This document shows positions 31,837-41,201 of a DNA stretch of 64,000 bases, one piece after another. Made by a program: the position numbers and the translations under genes. Below the pieces are notes generated by a model, which was not told the origin of the DNA, searched no databases, and worked only from the letters and a program-made list of their open reading frames with translations. Each line of letters begins with the position of its first letter. Positions within the stretch are counted from its first letter, which is position 1. The stretch spans positions 186,001-250,000 of the forward strand of contig JAPSLM010000003.1 in assembly GCA_031180825.1 (NCBI GenBank), read 5' to 3'. This stretch comes from Paenibacillus sp. (GTDB lineage Bacteria; Bacillota; Bacilli; Paenibacillales; NBRC-103111).

Positions 31837-32286
31837 TTAACTGAGCATTCCCAAGATTTGATTAACGATATGCGAGCTGTGATCCTTGGTCCGGCAAATG
31901 ATCAGAATCGTGTCGTCACCGCTGATCGTCCCCATAATCTCATTCCATTCCAGACTGTCAAGGAGCGCGGCAATCGCATTCGCCGTTCCCGGCAAGCTTT
32001 TAAGGACGACGAGATTCTCGGTATGATCAATATGCACAAAATGATCGTTAAGCGCCCGCCGCAATCGCTGCAGCGGATTGTAGCGCTGATCGGCCGGCAT
32101 GGAATATTTGTACCTTCCGTCGTCCAGCGGCACCTTGATCAAGTGCATTTCTTTGATATCTCTGGAAATGGTCGCCTGCGTGACATGAAAGCCCGCTTTG
32201 CGAAGCTGCTCCACAAGCTCATCCTGCGTTTCGATTTCATTGTTGGTAATGATTTCGCGTATTCTAATATGTCGTTGGCCTTTCAT
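31837..32286 (-). CDS. argR: Arginine repressor / regulator
   Basis: A 149-residue ArgR/AhrC regulator. The N-terminal winged helix covers residues 1-70 ([48 protein letters not shown]). The C-terminal hexamerisation and arginine-binding domain ends in [15 protein letters not shown]. It represses arginine synthesis and activates catabolism when arginine binds. ATG 32286 follows AGGAGGAAG. The open frame continues 111 codons upstream, but that part is a shadow of the gene at 32300. It lies directly upstream of recN. Confidence 0.95.
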   Translation of the reverse strand: MKGQRHIRIREIITNNEIETQDELVEQLRKAGFHVTQATISRDIKEMHLIKVPLDDGRYKYSMPADQRYNPLQRLRRALNDHFVHIDHTENLVVLKSLPGTANAIAALLDSLEWNEIMGTISGDDTILIICRTKDHSSHIVNQILGMLS

Positions 32287-32299
32287 GGCTTCCTCCTGG

Positions 32300-32782
32300 T
32301 TATGGGGTCTCGGTATCGTCATCCACGGCTTGCAGGTCGAACACATAGCAGTCCACCGTTTGCTCAGGCACGTTAACGTATAACACGCCTGCCGTTTTGG
32401 GGTAGAGCAGTTGATACACGAGCAGATGGTCGCGGACGCCGCTTCCGGTCCTCTCCATCGGTTTGCGCTCTTTTGCTGTTTTGACAATGTAATACCGGCC
32501 GTTTTTCTCCGCGGTGTAATCGACGAACAGCCTGCTTTGAAGCGTTTCGCTACGGTTGACTTTGATGTGTAAGGGAATGCGTTTTTTTCCGCCAAGCACG
32601 GAATAGCCGCGCGCCTCAAGAAGCCCCGTCACCTCATCCTCCGGCACCTCCGCATCGGCGAGAAATTCGAACGGAAGCTCGTCCTCTACGGCTTCCTTCA
32701 ACTTGCTCCGGACATAAAAATATCCCCATGCCCCCAGTGCCAGCGCCACCAAAAACACGATCAAGCCGTCCCCGCTTTGCAT
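32300..32782 (-). CDS. Conserved membrane-anchored protein of unknown function
   Basis: A 160-residue protein with one N-terminal membrane helix (about residues 7-25: [18 protein letters not shown]) and a cytosolic or external mixed alpha/beta domain. That domain carries [64 protein letters not shown] and an acidic tail. The RYYIVKTA...[12 protein letters not shown] pattern is reminiscent of nuclease-like folds, but no catalytic set can be confirmed. ATG 32782 follows a CGAGGTGATT site. It sits between the tlyA terminator and argR, with a 13-base gap to argR, so it probably shares the argR-recN transcript. Confidence 0.65.
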   Translation of the reverse strand: MQSGDGLIVFLVALALGAWGYFYVRSKLKEAVEDELPFEFLADAEVPEDEVTGLLEARGYSVLGGKKRIPLHIKVNRSETLQSRLFVDYTAEKNGRYYIVKTAKERKPMERTGSGVRDHLLVYQLLYPKTAGVLYVNVPEQTVDCYVFDLQAVDDDTETP

Positions 32783-32837
32783 GGAATCACCTCGAAGGAA
32801 TATTCGAGAAACCGTATCCAAATTCCTGTGTAAAGGC

Positions 32838-32862
32838 AAAAAAACTCATCCGTCAAGATGAG
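32838..32862 (-). terminator. Terminator overlapping the tlyA stop codon
   Basis: CTCATC (32845-32850) and GATGAG (32857-32862) flank a 6-base loop that contains the tlyA stop, and seven T follow on the minus strand. The last two Ser codons of tlyA form part of the stem. It separates the upstream folate-isoprenoid genes from argR-recN. Confidence 0.8.
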
Positions 32863-33689
32863 CTCTGCATGCTTTGCGACTCTTGGGTGACCTCTCGAAT
32901 CAACCGGTCCAGTTCGGGACCGGACAACCCGGGCTCGTCCGTATGGAGAAGATGTACTAAAAATTCAATGTTGCCCTCCCCGCCCTTAATCGGGGAATAA
33001 GTAAGCCCCCGAATGGCATAGCCGATATCCTGGGCAAAACGGAGGATGTCTTCCAATACCTCTTGGTGGACCCGGGGATCGCGGACGACGCCGGATTTGC
33101 CGACCTTTTCCCGGCCCGCCTCGAACTGCGGCTTAATTAAAGCAACGACTTGACCTTTCGGCGCGAGCAGCTGCTTCAGCGGAGGCAAAATGAGCTTTAA
33201 AGAAATGAAGGACACGTCGATCGAAGCAAATGTCGGCTCCGGCCCCTGCAAATCGCCCGGCTGCATATAACGGAAATTGGTCCGTTCCATGACGCTGACC
33301 CTCGGATCCTTGCGCAGCGACCAATCCAGCTGGTTATAGCCGACATCGACCGCATACACGTGAACCGCCCCGTTCTGCAGCGCGCAATCGGTAAACCCTC
33401 CGGTCGAAGCGCCAATGTCCAGCATCGTCACCCCGTGCAGGTCGATGCCGAACACGTTGATCGCCTTCTCCAGCTTCAGCCCGCCGCGGCTGACGTAAGG
33501 ATGCACCGCACCCTTGACGATTAGCCGGGAAGTGCGGGCAATTTTCGTCCCGGCCTTGTCGACCGGAACGTCGTCAACCAGCACCAACCCGGCCATGATG
33601 GCCGCCTTGGCCTTTTCTCTTGTTTCGTAGTAGCCCTGCTCGACGAGCAGGACATCGAGTCGTTCTTTTTCCGCTTTGTCCGCAGCCAT
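32853..33689 (-). CDS. tlyA: TlyA-family rRNA methyltransferase (YqxC)
   Basis: A 278-residue protein with an N-terminal S4 RNA-binding domain (about residues 8-70: RLDVLLVEQGYYETREKAKAAIMAGLVLVD) and a C-terminal FtsJ-like methyltransferase. SAM-binding motif I is MLDIGASTGGFTDCAL, and the catalytic set includes the Lys of SRGGLKLEKA, the Asp of ASIDVSFISL and the Lys of ALIKPQFEAG. TlyA methylates the 2'-OH of cytidines in rRNA. It lies between dxs and argR, as usual. Its terminator overlaps the stop. Confidence 0.93.
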   Translation of the reverse strand: MAADKAEKERLDVLLVEQGYYETREKAKAAIMAGLVLVDDVPVDKAGTKIARTSRLIVKGAVHPYVSRGGLKLEKAINVFGIDLHGVTMLDIGASTGGFTDCALQNGAVHVYAVDVGYNQLDWSLRKDPRVSVMERTNFRYMQPGDLQGPEPTFASIDVSFISLKLILPPLKQLLAPKGQVVALIKPQFEAGREKVGKSGVVRDPRVHQEVLEDILRFAQDIGYAIRGLTYSPIKGGEGNIEFLVHLLHTDEPGLSGPELDRLIREVTQESQSMQSSS

Positions 33690-33711
33690 GAGTTGCTCCT
33701 ACTTCGTATTG

Positions 33712-35598
33712 TTAGGCCCGCTGCCGTCTGCGCGGAACGAGCGCCTGCAGTTCCGATACGAGCCGCTCGGCTGTAAATCCGACCTCTTTACGCTGTTCCT
33801 TGACGGAGCCGTGCTCGACGAAATAATCCGGCACGCCGATAATTTTGATTCGCAGGCCGTAAACATTATGCTGCGAGTAATGCTCCAGCACGCCGCTGCC
33901 GAAGCCTCCGAGCTCCGCCCCTTCCTCCAGAGTGAGGATCGGGATATCTTCTTTCGCCAATTGGAGCAGCATCGCTTCGTCCATCGGCTTGATGAACCGC
34001 GCGTTGATCACGCGAACTTGTACGCCTTCCTTGCTCATCGCTTCCGCCGCTTCCAGCGCCAGCGGTATCATCGGGCCGACGGCCAGAATCGCCGCATCGC
34101 TTCCCGGGCGAAGCACTTCCCACGTGCCGATCGGAATCGGCTGGAGCGTCTCGTCCAGCGGCACCCCCAGTCCGTTTTCCCGCGGATAACGGTAAGCAAT
34201 CGGGCCTTCATTGTACTCGAAAGCCGTCTTCATCATATGCCGCAGCTCGTTTTCGTCCTTCGGCATCATCAGCACCATGTTCGGGATGCTGCGCAAGTAC
34301 GCAATATCGTACACCCCTTGATGCGTCTCGCCGTCCGGACCGACAAAGCCTGCGCGGTCGATGGCGAATACGACGTTCAGATTAGCCCGGCATATATCAT
34401 GCACAACCTGATCGTAAGCGCGCTGCAGGAAGGTCGAGTAAACGGCGAACACCGGCTTCAACCCTTCCTCCGCCAGACCGGCGGAAAACGTGGCGGCATG
34501 CTGCTCCGCAATCCCTACGTCGAACATGCGGCCGGGAAATTCCTTGGCGAAGCCAAGCAGGCCCGAACCACCGGGCATTGCCGGGGTAATCGCCACAATA
34601 CGCTCGTCCTGCTTCGCCAGCTCAATCAGCGTGCTTCCGAACACTTCCGTATACATCGGAGGGCCCACGGTCTTTAGGACTTGGCCGGATTCGATTTTAT
34701 ACGGGCTGATGCCGTGCCATTTGTGGGAATCCGCCTCCGCCGGCGAATAGCCCTTCCCTTTGGTCGTGATCGCATGCACAAGCACAGGTCCGTTGACCTT
34801 GTCGGCTTGCTTCATGGTTTCGATCAGCAGCGGCAAGTTGTGGCCGTCCACAGGTCCCAGGTACGTCAGGCCGAGCTCTTCAAACCAAACGCCGGGGACA
34901 ACCAAATATTTGAACGAATCTTTCACCCGTTCCGCCGTCTTCGCCAATGTGCCGCCGATGGCCGGAATCTTTTTGATCAGGTGCTCGAATTCTTCCTTCA
35001 CTTTCACGTAATGCCGGTCCGAACGAATCCGCGCCAAATAATGGCTGAGCGCTCCGACGTTGGGGGCGATGGACATCTCGTTGTCGTTCAGAATGACCAT
35101 CAGCTTCCGCTTCTCGTGGCCGATATGGTTCAGAGCCTCCAGCGCCATACCGCCGGTAAGCGCTCCGTCGCCGATCATGGCAACGATGCGGTTCGTTTCG
35201 CCCTTCAGATCGCGGGCGACGGCCATCCCCATCGCCGCGGACAGCGATGTGCTGCTGTGGCCGGCTTCCCAGACGTCGTGCTCGCTTTCGGAGCGCTTCA
35301 CGAAGCCGCACAGGCCTTTATATTTGCGCAACGTATCGAATTTATCTTTTCTTCCGGTTAAAATCTTATGAACATACGACTGATGACCGACATCGAAAAT
35401 AAATTTATCCTTCGGACTGTCGAACAAATAGTGCATAGCAATCGTTAACTCGACAACGCCAAGGTTGGGCGCGAGGTGACCGCCGGTGACCGAAAGCTTC
35501 TCGACAAGAAACTGTCTCGTTTCCTCTGCCACTTGCTCCAGCTGTTCCACAGTCAGACGTTTCAAGTCCTCAGGCTGATGAATGTGATCGAGCAGCAC
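33712..35598 (-). CDS. dxs: 1-deoxy-D-xylulose-5-phosphate synthase
   Basis: A 628-residue thiamine-diphosphate enzyme making DXP from pyruvate and glyceraldehyde-3-phosphate, the first step of the MEP isoprenoid pathway. Motifs are [15 protein letters not shown], the cofactor-binding [15 protein letters not shown] to [16 protein letters not shown] with the conserved Glu, and [16 protein letters not shown] favour the GTG at 35598 because AGCGAGGG lies 7 bases before it and VLLDHI aligns with the usual N-terminus. An ATG seven codons upstream is possible. It follows ispA and precedes tlyA. The window's other isoprenoid gene is ispA. Confidence 0.95.
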   Translation of the reverse strand: MLLDHIHQPEDLKRLTVEQLEQVAEETRQFLVEKLSVTGGHLAPNLGVVELTIAMHYLFDSPKDKFIFDVGHQSYVHKILTGRKDKFDTLRKYKGLCGFVKRSESEHDVWEAGHSSTSLSAAMGMAVARDLKGETNRIVAMIGDGALTGGMALEALNHIGHEKRKLMVILNDNEMSIAPNVGALSHYLARIRSDRHYVKVKEEFEHLIKKIPAIGGTLAKTAERVKDSFKYLVVPGVWFEELGLTYLGPVDGHNLPLLIETMKQADKVNGPVLVHAITTKGKGYSPAEADSHKWHGISPYKIESGQVLKTVGPPMYTEVFGSTLIELAKQDERIVAITPAMPGGSGLLGFAKEFPGRMFDVGIAEQHAATFSAGLAEEGLKPVFAVYSTFLQRAYDQVVHDICRANLNVVFAIDRAGFVGPDGETHQGVYDIAYLRSIPNMVLMMPKDENELRHMMKTAFEYNEGPIAYRYPRENGLGVPLDETLQPIPIGTWEVLRPGSDAAILAVGPMIPLALEAAEAMSKEGVQVRVINARFIKPMDEAMLLQLAKEDIPILTLEEGAELGGFGSGVLEHYSQHNVYGLRIKIIGVPDYFVEHGSVKEQRKEVGFTAERLVSELQALVPRRRQRA

Positions 35599-35790
35599 GC
35601 TTGTTCCCTCGCTTTCCATAGTTGGAGTATGCCTAACGAATGGCAGGTAAGAGTCGGTAACGATCCGCTTCTTTGCACAAGCTATGTAACATGCTTGAAT
35701 ACGAAGCCATTATAGCACAGGACCGTCACGCGCTCAAACGGAACCGGTGCAAAAGCAGCCGCGCCATGGGCCGCCGAACCGGTCAAGACG

Positions 35791-36696
35791 CTAATGGTCG
35801 CGTTTCATTAGATAATCCGCAAGCTCCAGCAGCCGCTCCGGATGCGGGAAGTCCGCCGCCAGGATCGCTTGCTTGGCCTCGCGTGTCAGCTCCCCGACCT
35901 TCGCAATGGACGCTTCAATCCCGATAAAATAAGGATAGGTTACTTTCTGCTGTTTGACGTCGCTCTGGACAGGCTTGCCGAGCTTGCTTTCGTCCCCGAT
36001 CAAATCGAGCACGTCGTCCTGGATTTGAAACGCCAGCCCGATGCATGTGCCGAACCGCTCCAAAGCCGCAAGCTGGGCTTCGGCAGCTCCCGCGATCCGG
36101 CCGCCGGCTTTCACGGAAAAGACGATCAAGTCGCTCGTCTTGTGAAGATGGATGTATTCCAGCTCTTCCAGTCTCGTGACTCCCTGCTCCCCCAGCATGT
36201 CCGCCGCTTGACCGCCCACCATGCCGGGGGCTCCGGAGAGCCGGGACAGCTCTTCGACGATGTCGATCACGCGGTCGGCCGGAATGTTATGCTTCCTCGC
36301 GGATTGAACGACCGAGAAGAACGCGTGGGTCAGCAGGGCGTCGCCGGCCAGAATCGCCATCGCTTCGCCGTAAACCTTATGATTGGTCGGTTTTCCCCGC
36401 CGGAAATCGTCATTGTCCATAGCGGGAAGATCGTCATGAATAAGCGAATACGTATGGATCATCTCCACGGCCAGCGCGGCGGGAACGGCCGCTTCCGGGC
36501 TGCCGCCCAGCGATTCGGCCGCAGCCAGCACCAGAATGGGCCGCAGCCGCTTGCCGCCGGCCATCAAGGAGTACATCATCGACTCGCGAAGCGGCGCGGG
36601 AATCGCCCACGGCGACGGAATCGACTGCTGCAGCTCCCGCTCAATAAGCGAAGCCATATCTCGAATGTATTCTTGGATGCCGGATGACTCGTTCAT
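35791..36696 (-). CDS. ispA: Farnesyl/geranyl diphosphate synthase
   Basis: A 301-residue all-helical prenyl synthase that condenses isopentenyl units. The first Asp-rich motif is HDDLPAMDNDDFRRG, with the bacterial-type two-residue insertion. The second is QIQDDVLDLIGD. GGKRLRPILVL binds diphosphate. The ATG overlaps the xseB stop (ATGA), so translation is coupled. About 190 bases separate it from dxs. The upstream frame extension shown by the open reading frame is a shadow of xseB. Confidence 0.95.
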   Translation of the reverse strand: MNESSGIQEYIRDMASLIERELQQSIPSPWAIPAPLRESMMYSLMAGGKRLRPILVLAAAESLGGSPEAAVPAALAVEMIHTYSLIHDDLPAMDNDDFRRGKPTNHKVYGEAMAILAGDALLTHAFFSVVQSARKHNIPADRVIDIVEELSRLSGAPGMVGGQAADMLGEQGVTRLEELEYIHLHKTSDLIVFSVKAGGRIAGAAEAQLAALERFGTCIGLAFQIQDDVLDLIGDESKLGKPVQSDVKQQKVTYPYFIGIEASIAKVGELTREAKQAILAADFPHPERLLELADYLMKRDH

Positions 36697-36950
36697 CGGT
36701 TGTCCCCTTTGTCGGTTTCCTGCGGCTGGAACGGCTTTTTCGTCAAACCGCCTTCTTCCTCCAGCAAAATTTCGATTTTTCGTTCCACCTGCTCCAGCTT
36801 CTGCCCGCACAATTGAGACAGCTTCATTCCCTCTTGAAACAGTTCGATCGCCTTCTCCAGCGGAATATCCCCGCTTTCGAGCTGTCCCACAATGCGCTCA
36901 AGCTGGTCCATCGCCTGTTCAAAGCTTGGCGTCGCTTCCTGATTTGACAT
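36693..36950 (-). CDS. xseB: Exodeoxyribonuclease VII small subunit
   Basis: An 85-residue helical protein with the signature SFEQAMDQLERIVGQLESGDIPLEKAIELFQEGMKLSQLCGQKLEQVERKIEIL. It forms the coiled-coil subunit that decorates XseA. The start ATG 36950 lies inside the end of xseA (32-base overlap) and the stop overlaps the ispA start, so the three genes are translated as a block. Confidence 0.95.
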   Translation of the reverse strand: MSNQEATPSFEQAMDQLERIVGQLESGDIPLEKAIELFQEGMKLSQLCGQKLEQVERKIEILLEEEGGLTKKPFQPQETDKGDNR

Positions 36951-38313
36951 CGCTTTTCTCCTCCGTCTTCTCCTCCATAGACCAAACATGACAATCGATC
37001 CGTCCGTCCATCAAGCGCAGCTTCAAAATATCCCCGATCTGCACCTGCCGGATCGATTTCACGAGCTGCTTTTCCTTCTCGTCATATACAAGGCCGTATC
37101 CCCGCTGCATGATCTTGAGCGGGCTCAGCGCATCCAGCTGGCGCATGGATGATACGAGCTCCTGCTGCTTGCGCCTCAGCACGGCCTGCATCGTCTGCCG
37201 AAGCTGACGGGCGGACGCATCCAGCCGCTTCCGGGAGTACACGACCTGCTCCTTCGGGTTAAACGCAGCGAGCTGGCGGTCGGCCTTCATCAGCCGCTCG
37301 TGGCTTTTCGCCAGGCGGCTGTGCATCTTGAAACCGAGCTGTTCGCGCATGCGGTCGAGACGCTCCGCGGGCTGCAGCAGCAGCTGCCGGCGGGGATTCG
37401 TCAGGTAAGGCGACCGCTGGAGCCGCTTCAGCCGCTCTTTGCTCCGCTCGAGCTGCTGGGTCAACCCGCCGTACAATTGCTGCCGCAGGTAGCCGATCTG
37501 CTGCTTCAGCTCCATATGGTGCGGAACGGCCAGCTCGGCGGCCGCCGTCGGCGTCGGTGCGCGCAGGTCGGCTACAAAATCGGCGATGGTGAAATCCGTT
37601 TCGTGCCCGACCGCCGAAATGACCGGCAGATTCGAAGCGAAGATCGCCCGGGCCACCGCTTCTTCGTTGAAGGCCCACAGCTCTTCGAGCGATCCGCCTC
37701 CGCGGCCGACGATCAGCACGTCGACTTCGTTCCTGGAATTCATTTCCTCGATCGCTCTTACAATCGAAGGGGCCGCCTGCTTGCCCTGTACAAGCGCGGG
37801 ATACAGCAGCACGGGGACGGTCGGATGACGGCGCTGCAGCGTGATGATAATATCGCGAACCGCCGCGCCCGTCGGCGACGTAATGACCCCGATCGCGCGC
37901 GGAAAGCGCGGAATCGGCTTCTTTCTCGCAGGAGCGAACAGACCTTCGGCCTCCAGCTTTTTCTTCAGCTGCTCGAATGCCAGATACAAGCTTCCGATCC
38001 CGTCGGGCTGCATTTGCGTGACATAGAACTGGTACTGTCCGTCCCGTTCATACACCGAAATGTTCCCGCAAGCGACAACCTTTGTCCCTTCCCGCGGAAG
38101 GAACGGAAGCCGCTGGTTGTACGAGGCGAACATAATACTTTTTAACCGGCTGTCCGCGTCTTTTAACGTGAAATACATATGTCCGCTCGAATGGTGGGTA
38201 AAATTCGAAATTTCCCCCCGCACCCAAACGTCCTGCAGCCGGTCGGTGCCTTCAAGCAGCATTTTAATGTATCGATTCAGCTCTTTGATCGATAAAATTT
38301 GTTTTTCTTTCAT
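36919..38313 (-). CDS. xseA: Exodeoxyribonuclease VII large subunit
   Basis: A 464-residue nuclease subunit that degrades single-stranded DNA. The N-terminal OB-fold spans about residues 8-105 (VWVRGEISNFTHHSSGHMYFTLKD). The catalytic domain has AIGVITSPTGAAVRDIIITLQRRHP, IVGRGGGSLEELWAFNEEAVARAI and SAVGHETDFTIADFVADLRAPTPTAAAE. A long coiled-coil region (about 270-400) follows, with a C-terminal beta tail (GYGLVYDE). The length is normal. It starts 17 bases after folD. Confidence 0.96.
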   Translation of the reverse strand: MKEKQILSIKELNRYIKMLLEGTDRLQDVWVRGEISNFTHHSSGHMYFTLKDADSRLKSIMFASYNQRLPFLPREGTKVVACGNISVYERDGQYQFYVTQMQPDGIGSLYLAFEQLKKKLEAEGLFAPARKKPIPRFPRAIGVITSPTGAAVRDIIITLQRRHPTVPVLLYPALVQGKQAAPSIVRAIEEMNSRNEVDVLIVGRGGGSLEELWAFNEEAVARAIFASNLPVISAVGHETDFTIADFVADLRAPTPTAAAELAVPHHMELKQQIGYLRQQLYGGLTQQLERSKERLKRLQRSPYLTNPRRQLLLQPAERLDRMREQLGFKMHSRLAKSHERLMKADRQLAAFNPKEQVVYSRKRLDASARQLRQTMQAVLRRKQQELVSSMRQLDALSPLKIMQRGYGLVYDEKEKQLVKSIRQVQIGDILKLRLMDGRIDCHVWSMEEKTEEKSDVKSGSDAKL

Positions 38314-38330
38314 AATTACGCCCGTTACCG

Positions 38331-39191
38331 CTAGTTGGTTGCAGAAGCCGCACGCTGTGCCGCCTCAAGCGTATTGCGAAGCAGAATCGTAATCGTCATC
38401 GGACCGACGCAGCCCGGCACCGGCGTCACATAGCTTGCCGTTTCCAGAACGTCGTCAAAATCGACGTCTCCCGCCAGCTTCCCGGTATCGAGCCGGTTGA
38501 TGCCCACATCGACGACAACGGCTCCCGGCTTGATGTGGCTGCGGTTGATCATCTTCGCTTTGCCCACCGCCGCGATCAAAATATCCGCCTGCCGCGTAAT
38601 TTCTTCCATATTTTTCGTGCGCGAGTGGCACACCGTTACGGTCGCATTCTCGCGAAGCAGCAAAATCGCCATCGGCTTGCCGACGATGTTGCTGCGGCCG
38701 ATCACGACGGCATGCTTGCCGGCGATTTCAACGCCGACTTTTTTGAGGATCTCAATGACGCCCGCAGGCGTGCAAGGGGCCGGTCCTTCCTTGCCGATCA
38801 TCAGATTGCCCACATTGACCGGGTGGAAGCAGTCGACGTCTTTTTCGACCGCGATCGCCTCGACGACCCGTTCTTCCGAGATATGTCCCGGCAGCGGCGA
38901 TTGGACAAGAATGCCGTGGATCGCGTTATCGCCGTTCAGCTTCGAGATGAGAGCCAACACGTCGGCCTCCGGCGTATTTTCCGGGAGCTTGTACACTTCG
39001 GAATGCATGCCCGCTTCTTCACAGGCTTTCGCTTTGTTGCGCACGTAGACGTGCGAGGCCGGGTCGTCTCCGACGATGACCACCGCAAGTCCCGGTTGTA
39101 CCCCTTGCTGCTTCAACTGTTCGACTTGCTGCTTAATATCGGCGCGGTAAGCGCTGACTATTTCTTTGCCGTTAATGATTTGCGCGGACAT
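38331..39191 (-). CDS. folD: Methylenetetrahydrofolate dehydrogenase / cyclohydrolase
   Basis: A 286-residue bifunctional folate enzyme. It has the catalytic Lys in SHVYVRNKAKACEEAG, the VQSPLPGH motif, KDVDCFHPVNVGNL (Cys replaces the common Gly), PCTPAGVIEIL, the NADP-binding VVIGRSNIVGKPMAILLL and the C-terminal PVPGCVGPMTITILL. It interconverts methylene-, methenyl- and formyl-THF for purine and thymidylate synthesis. It lies between nusB and xseA, as in B. subtilis. Confidence 0.97.
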   Translation of the reverse strand: MSAQIINGKEIVSAYRADIKQQVEQLKQQGVQPGLAVVIVGDDPASHVYVRNKAKACEEAGMHSEVYKLPENTPEADVLALISKLNGDNAIHGILVQSPLPGHISEERVVEAIAVEKDVDCFHPVNVGNLMIGKEGPAPCTPAGVIEILKKVGVEIAGKHAVVIGRSNIVGKPMAILLLRENATVTVCHSRTKNMEEITRQADILIAAVGKAKMINRSHIKPGAVVVDVGINRLDTGKLAGDVDFDDVLETASYVTPVPGCVGPMTITILLRNTLEAAQRAASATN

Positions 39192-39220
39192 GCTTGTTTT
39201 CCCCTTTCGTTAGGCAGCTT

Positions 39221-39679
39221 CTAAGCTTCGGACGAACGGCTGCGGATCGTCTCCAGGTCTTTGATCATTTTACCGAGCACGCCATTGACGAATTTCCCCG
39301 ATTCTTCCGTACCGAAATTTTTGGCCATTTCGATCGCTTCGTTCACGACGACCTTCGGCGGCACATCTTCCCGAAATACCATTTCATATGTAGCTAGCCG
39401 CATAATTTCCCGGTCTACCTTGGACAGTCGATCCATCTGCCATCCCTTCAAATAATCGGAAAGCAGACTGTCGATTTGCCGCTTGTGCTGCATTGTGCCT
39501 TCCACAAGCTCAAGCACCTCATGAGGCACAATCTGATCGCGCTCCCGCGTAAGCTGCGCCTCGTCCTCCGTCCGCGCTTCTTCGATTACATGCGCGATGG
39601 CATCGGCCGCTGTCGCTTCGTTCATTTCGATCTGATACAAGCTTTGCACCGCAAGCTCCCTTGCCAATCTTCGTCTCAT
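39221..39679 (-). CDS. nusB: Transcription antitermination factor NusB
   Basis: A 152-residue helical protein: RRRLARELAVQSLYQIEMN at the N-terminus and a C-terminal block REIMRLATYEMVFREDVPPKVVVNEAIEMAKNFGTEESGKFVNGVLGKM. It binds boxA RNA with NusE to support rRNA antitermination. It is about 15% longer than the 131-residue B. subtilis protein, through a longer acidic middle (EEARTEDEAQLTRERDQ). It follows the DUF2273 terminator, so it needs a promoter in the 39680-39777 gap. No strong one is visible there. Confidence 0.95.
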   Translation of the reverse strand: MRRRLARELAVQSLYQIEMNEATAADAIAHVIEEARTEDEAQLTRERDQIVPHEVLELVEGTMQHKRQIDSLLSDYLKGWQMDRLSKVDREIMRLATYEMVFREDVPPKVVVNEAIEMAKNFGTEESGKFVNGVLGKMIKDLETIRSRSSEA

Positions 39680-39777
39680 CCGATCAAATCCTCCTGTGGG
39701 TTTACACTTGCTTCGCCGGAATAACCGGCTGCATCTTCCTTGTCGTAAATGGAAGACTTATAAATTCTAATTAACCG

Positions 39778-39809
39778 AAAAAAATCCTTGGGCGTCATCC
39801 AAGGATTTT
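39778..39809 (-). terminator. Terminator of the asp23-amaP-DUF2273 operon
   Basis: AAAATCCTTGG (39781-39791) and CCAAGGATTTT (39799-39809) are perfectly complementary over 11 bp with a 7-base loop, and seven T follow on the minus strand. The right arm overlaps the DUF2273 stop codon. Confidence 0.9.
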
Positions 39810-40059
39810 AGCGGAACAGTCTCCATTTGTCCATTAGCCAGCGCCAAGTGTCTTCTACGGGAAACACCGGCTCGTTCCGGTCCAACCTTTTCCCTATGTA
39901 GTATCCAGTATATACGATCAGGACAAAGATTAACATACGCCAGAAGCCGAAGAACAAATAAATGAGGCCAAGGGCACTCCCGGCAAGGACGCCGATCGTC
40001 TTGCCCCTGTGCTGTTCCCGCAGCTGCTCCCAAATTCGCATCCACATCCGGGGGCTCAC
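39808..40059 (-). CDS. DUF2273 small membrane protein
   Basis: An 83-residue protein with two close membrane helices (about residues 20-55: GKTIGVLAGSALGLIYLFFGFWRMLIFVLIVYTGYYIG) and a short polar tail containing a Trp-rich end. DUF2273 genes accompany amaP and asp23 across Bacillota and probably belong to the same envelope-stress module. The stop overlaps a terminator. It begins 2 bases after amaP, so the two are co-translated. Confidence 0.85.
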   Translation of the reverse strand: MSPRMWMRIWEQLREQHRGKTIGVLAGSALGLIYLFFGFWRMLIFVLIVYTGYYIGKRLDRNEPVFPVEDTWRWLMDKWRLFR

Positions 40060-40061
40060 CT

Positions 40062-40622
40062 CTATTCCACTCGACTTTTGAAGGTTGGGGACGATTGTTG
40101 AATATTCGCGATAAATACCGTGACGAAAGCCACGGGAATGCCGGTAATTTCCTCGATATGCCGCTTCACGTTCGCCTGCATCTCTTCGGTCATCGCCGGA
40201 ATGGAATTTTCGCCGTCTACAATGGCACGAATGACGATTTCAAGGCCGGATTGATTCACTTTGACGCGAGCGCGCAAATCCTGCACCCCACGCGTCCGGC
40301 CCGCCGCCTTCAACGACAAATTCTCCACCGTATCGAGCGATATCCGGATGTCCCCGAATTCGGTGCGCTGATCGATCGACGGCGACGAAGCTTTGCCGCG
40401 TCTTACGGACAAATACAAGAAGCGAAGGCTTAACAGCGCAGCCGCCACCGTGGAGCTGATGAAAATAATCGCCGTTCTTAAATCGTAATACACGTCGTGA
40501 GCGAAGTTGCCCGCCGTGTCGAAGGAAATCAGGCCGAATGCAGCGAACAGCAGAATGAAGGCTGCGATCAGCACGGCCAAACTGAAAATAAAGAGCAGCA
40601 GTCTGTCGAGAACTTTTACCAC
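40062..40622 (-). CDS. amaP: AmaP, membrane anchor of Asp23
   Basis: A 186-residue protein with two N-terminal membrane helices (about residues 5-30 and 48-70) and a cytosolic Asp23-like domain (SLDTVENLSLKAAGRTRGVQDLRARVKV, AMTEEMQANVKRHIEEITGIPVAFVTVFI). In Staphylococcus AmaP tethers Asp23 to the membrane. GTG 40622 follows AAGGAG with 9-base spacing. The in-frame extension upstream covers a hairpin and is unlikely to be translated. The order asp23-amaP-DUF2273 is conserved. Confidence 0.87.
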   Translation of the reverse strand: MVKVLDRLLLFIFSLAVLIAAFILLFAAFGLISFDTAGNFAHDVYYDLRTAIIFISSTVAAALLSLRFLYLSVRRGKASSPSIDQRTEFGDIRISLDTVENLSLKAAGRTRGVQDLRARVKVNQSGLEIVIRAIVDGENSIPAMTEEMQANVKRHIEEITGIPVAFVTVFIANIQQSSPTFKSRVE

Positions 40623-40651
40623 GAATCCTGACTCCTTCCTAAGATGGAGGA

Positions 40652-40679
40652 AACCCCCAAACGGTGAAGGATGGGGGTT
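40652..40679. repeat. Hairpin between asp23 and amaP
   Basis: AACCCCCA (40652-40659) and TGGGGGTT (40672-40679) form a perfect 8-bp GC-rich stem with a 12-base loop. Only TTT follows on the minus strand, so it is probably a partial terminator or an mRNA-protecting element that sets the asp23:amaP ratio. Confidence 0.55.
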
Positions 40680-40698
40680 CAACCGGGGTATTTATAAA

Positions 40699-41109
40699 TT
40701 ATTTTACGCGCTGTGCGGGCGTTTCCGGCTCTTCGGCTTTTTCTGCACCTTTAAAAATGACGTCATGAATGTGAACGTTCACTTGAACGACGCTAAGTCC
40801 GGTCATCGATTCGATCGCCTGCTTCACATTATGCTGAACCGCGCTTGCAACCTCCGGGATCCGCGTGCCGAATTCGATGATCACGGACACGTCAATCGCC
40901 GCTTCGCGCTGGCCTACCTCGACTTTTACGCCTTTGGACATATTTTTGCGTCCGAGAAACTCGGCGATATCACCGGCAAATCCGCCGCTCATGCCAGCAA
41001 CGCCGGGCACTTCCACGGTCGCCATACCGGCGATGATCTCGATCACCTCCGGCGCGATCTGAATCGTGCCCATCTCGGTCTTCTCGTAATCCGCTGCCAG
41101 TGTACTCAT
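40699..41109 (-). CDS. asp23: Asp23/Gls24 envelope stress protein (YqhY-like)
   Basis: A 136-residue Asp23-fold protein. It has the conserved IQIAPEVIEIIAGMATVEVPGVAGMSGGF block, VSVIIEFGTRIPEVASAVQHNVKQAIESMTGLSVVQVNVHIHDVIF and a short acidic tail. In B. subtilis the gene at this position (yqhY, next to accC) affects acetyl-CoA carboxylase homeostasis. It has a good sigma-A promoter (41160-41188) of its own and is followed by amaP. Confidence 0.92.
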   Translation of the reverse strand: MSTLAADYEKTEMGTIQIAPEVIEIIAGMATVEVPGVAGMSGGFAGDIAEFLGRKNMSKGVKVEVGQREAAIDVSVIIEFGTRIPEVASAVQHNVKQAIESMTGLSVVQVNVHIHDVIFKGAEKAEEPETPAQRVK

Positions 41110-41159
41110 GGTCAGGACCTCCTAAACATTTGGCTTGCCCACACCTAGTGTTATTGTAT

Positions 41160-41188
41160 ACTATACCATTCCCTTAAAAATATGACAA
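41160..41188 (-). promoter_or_regulatory. Sigma-A promoter of asp23-amaP-DUF2273
   Basis: On the minus strand, TTGTCA (41183-41188) and TATAGT (41160-41165) are separated by 17 bases, about 50 bases before the asp23 start. It lies directly after the accC stop, so the stress genes can be transcribed apart from accBC. Confidence 0.75.
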
Positions 41189-41201
41189 CGAAGCGAACGG
41201 C

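Noticed and set aside
32287-32619. N-terminal extension of argR
   Set aside because: The added residues do not resemble any ArgR, and the part overlaps the upstream membrane-protein gene. The internal ATG has a strong ribosome site.
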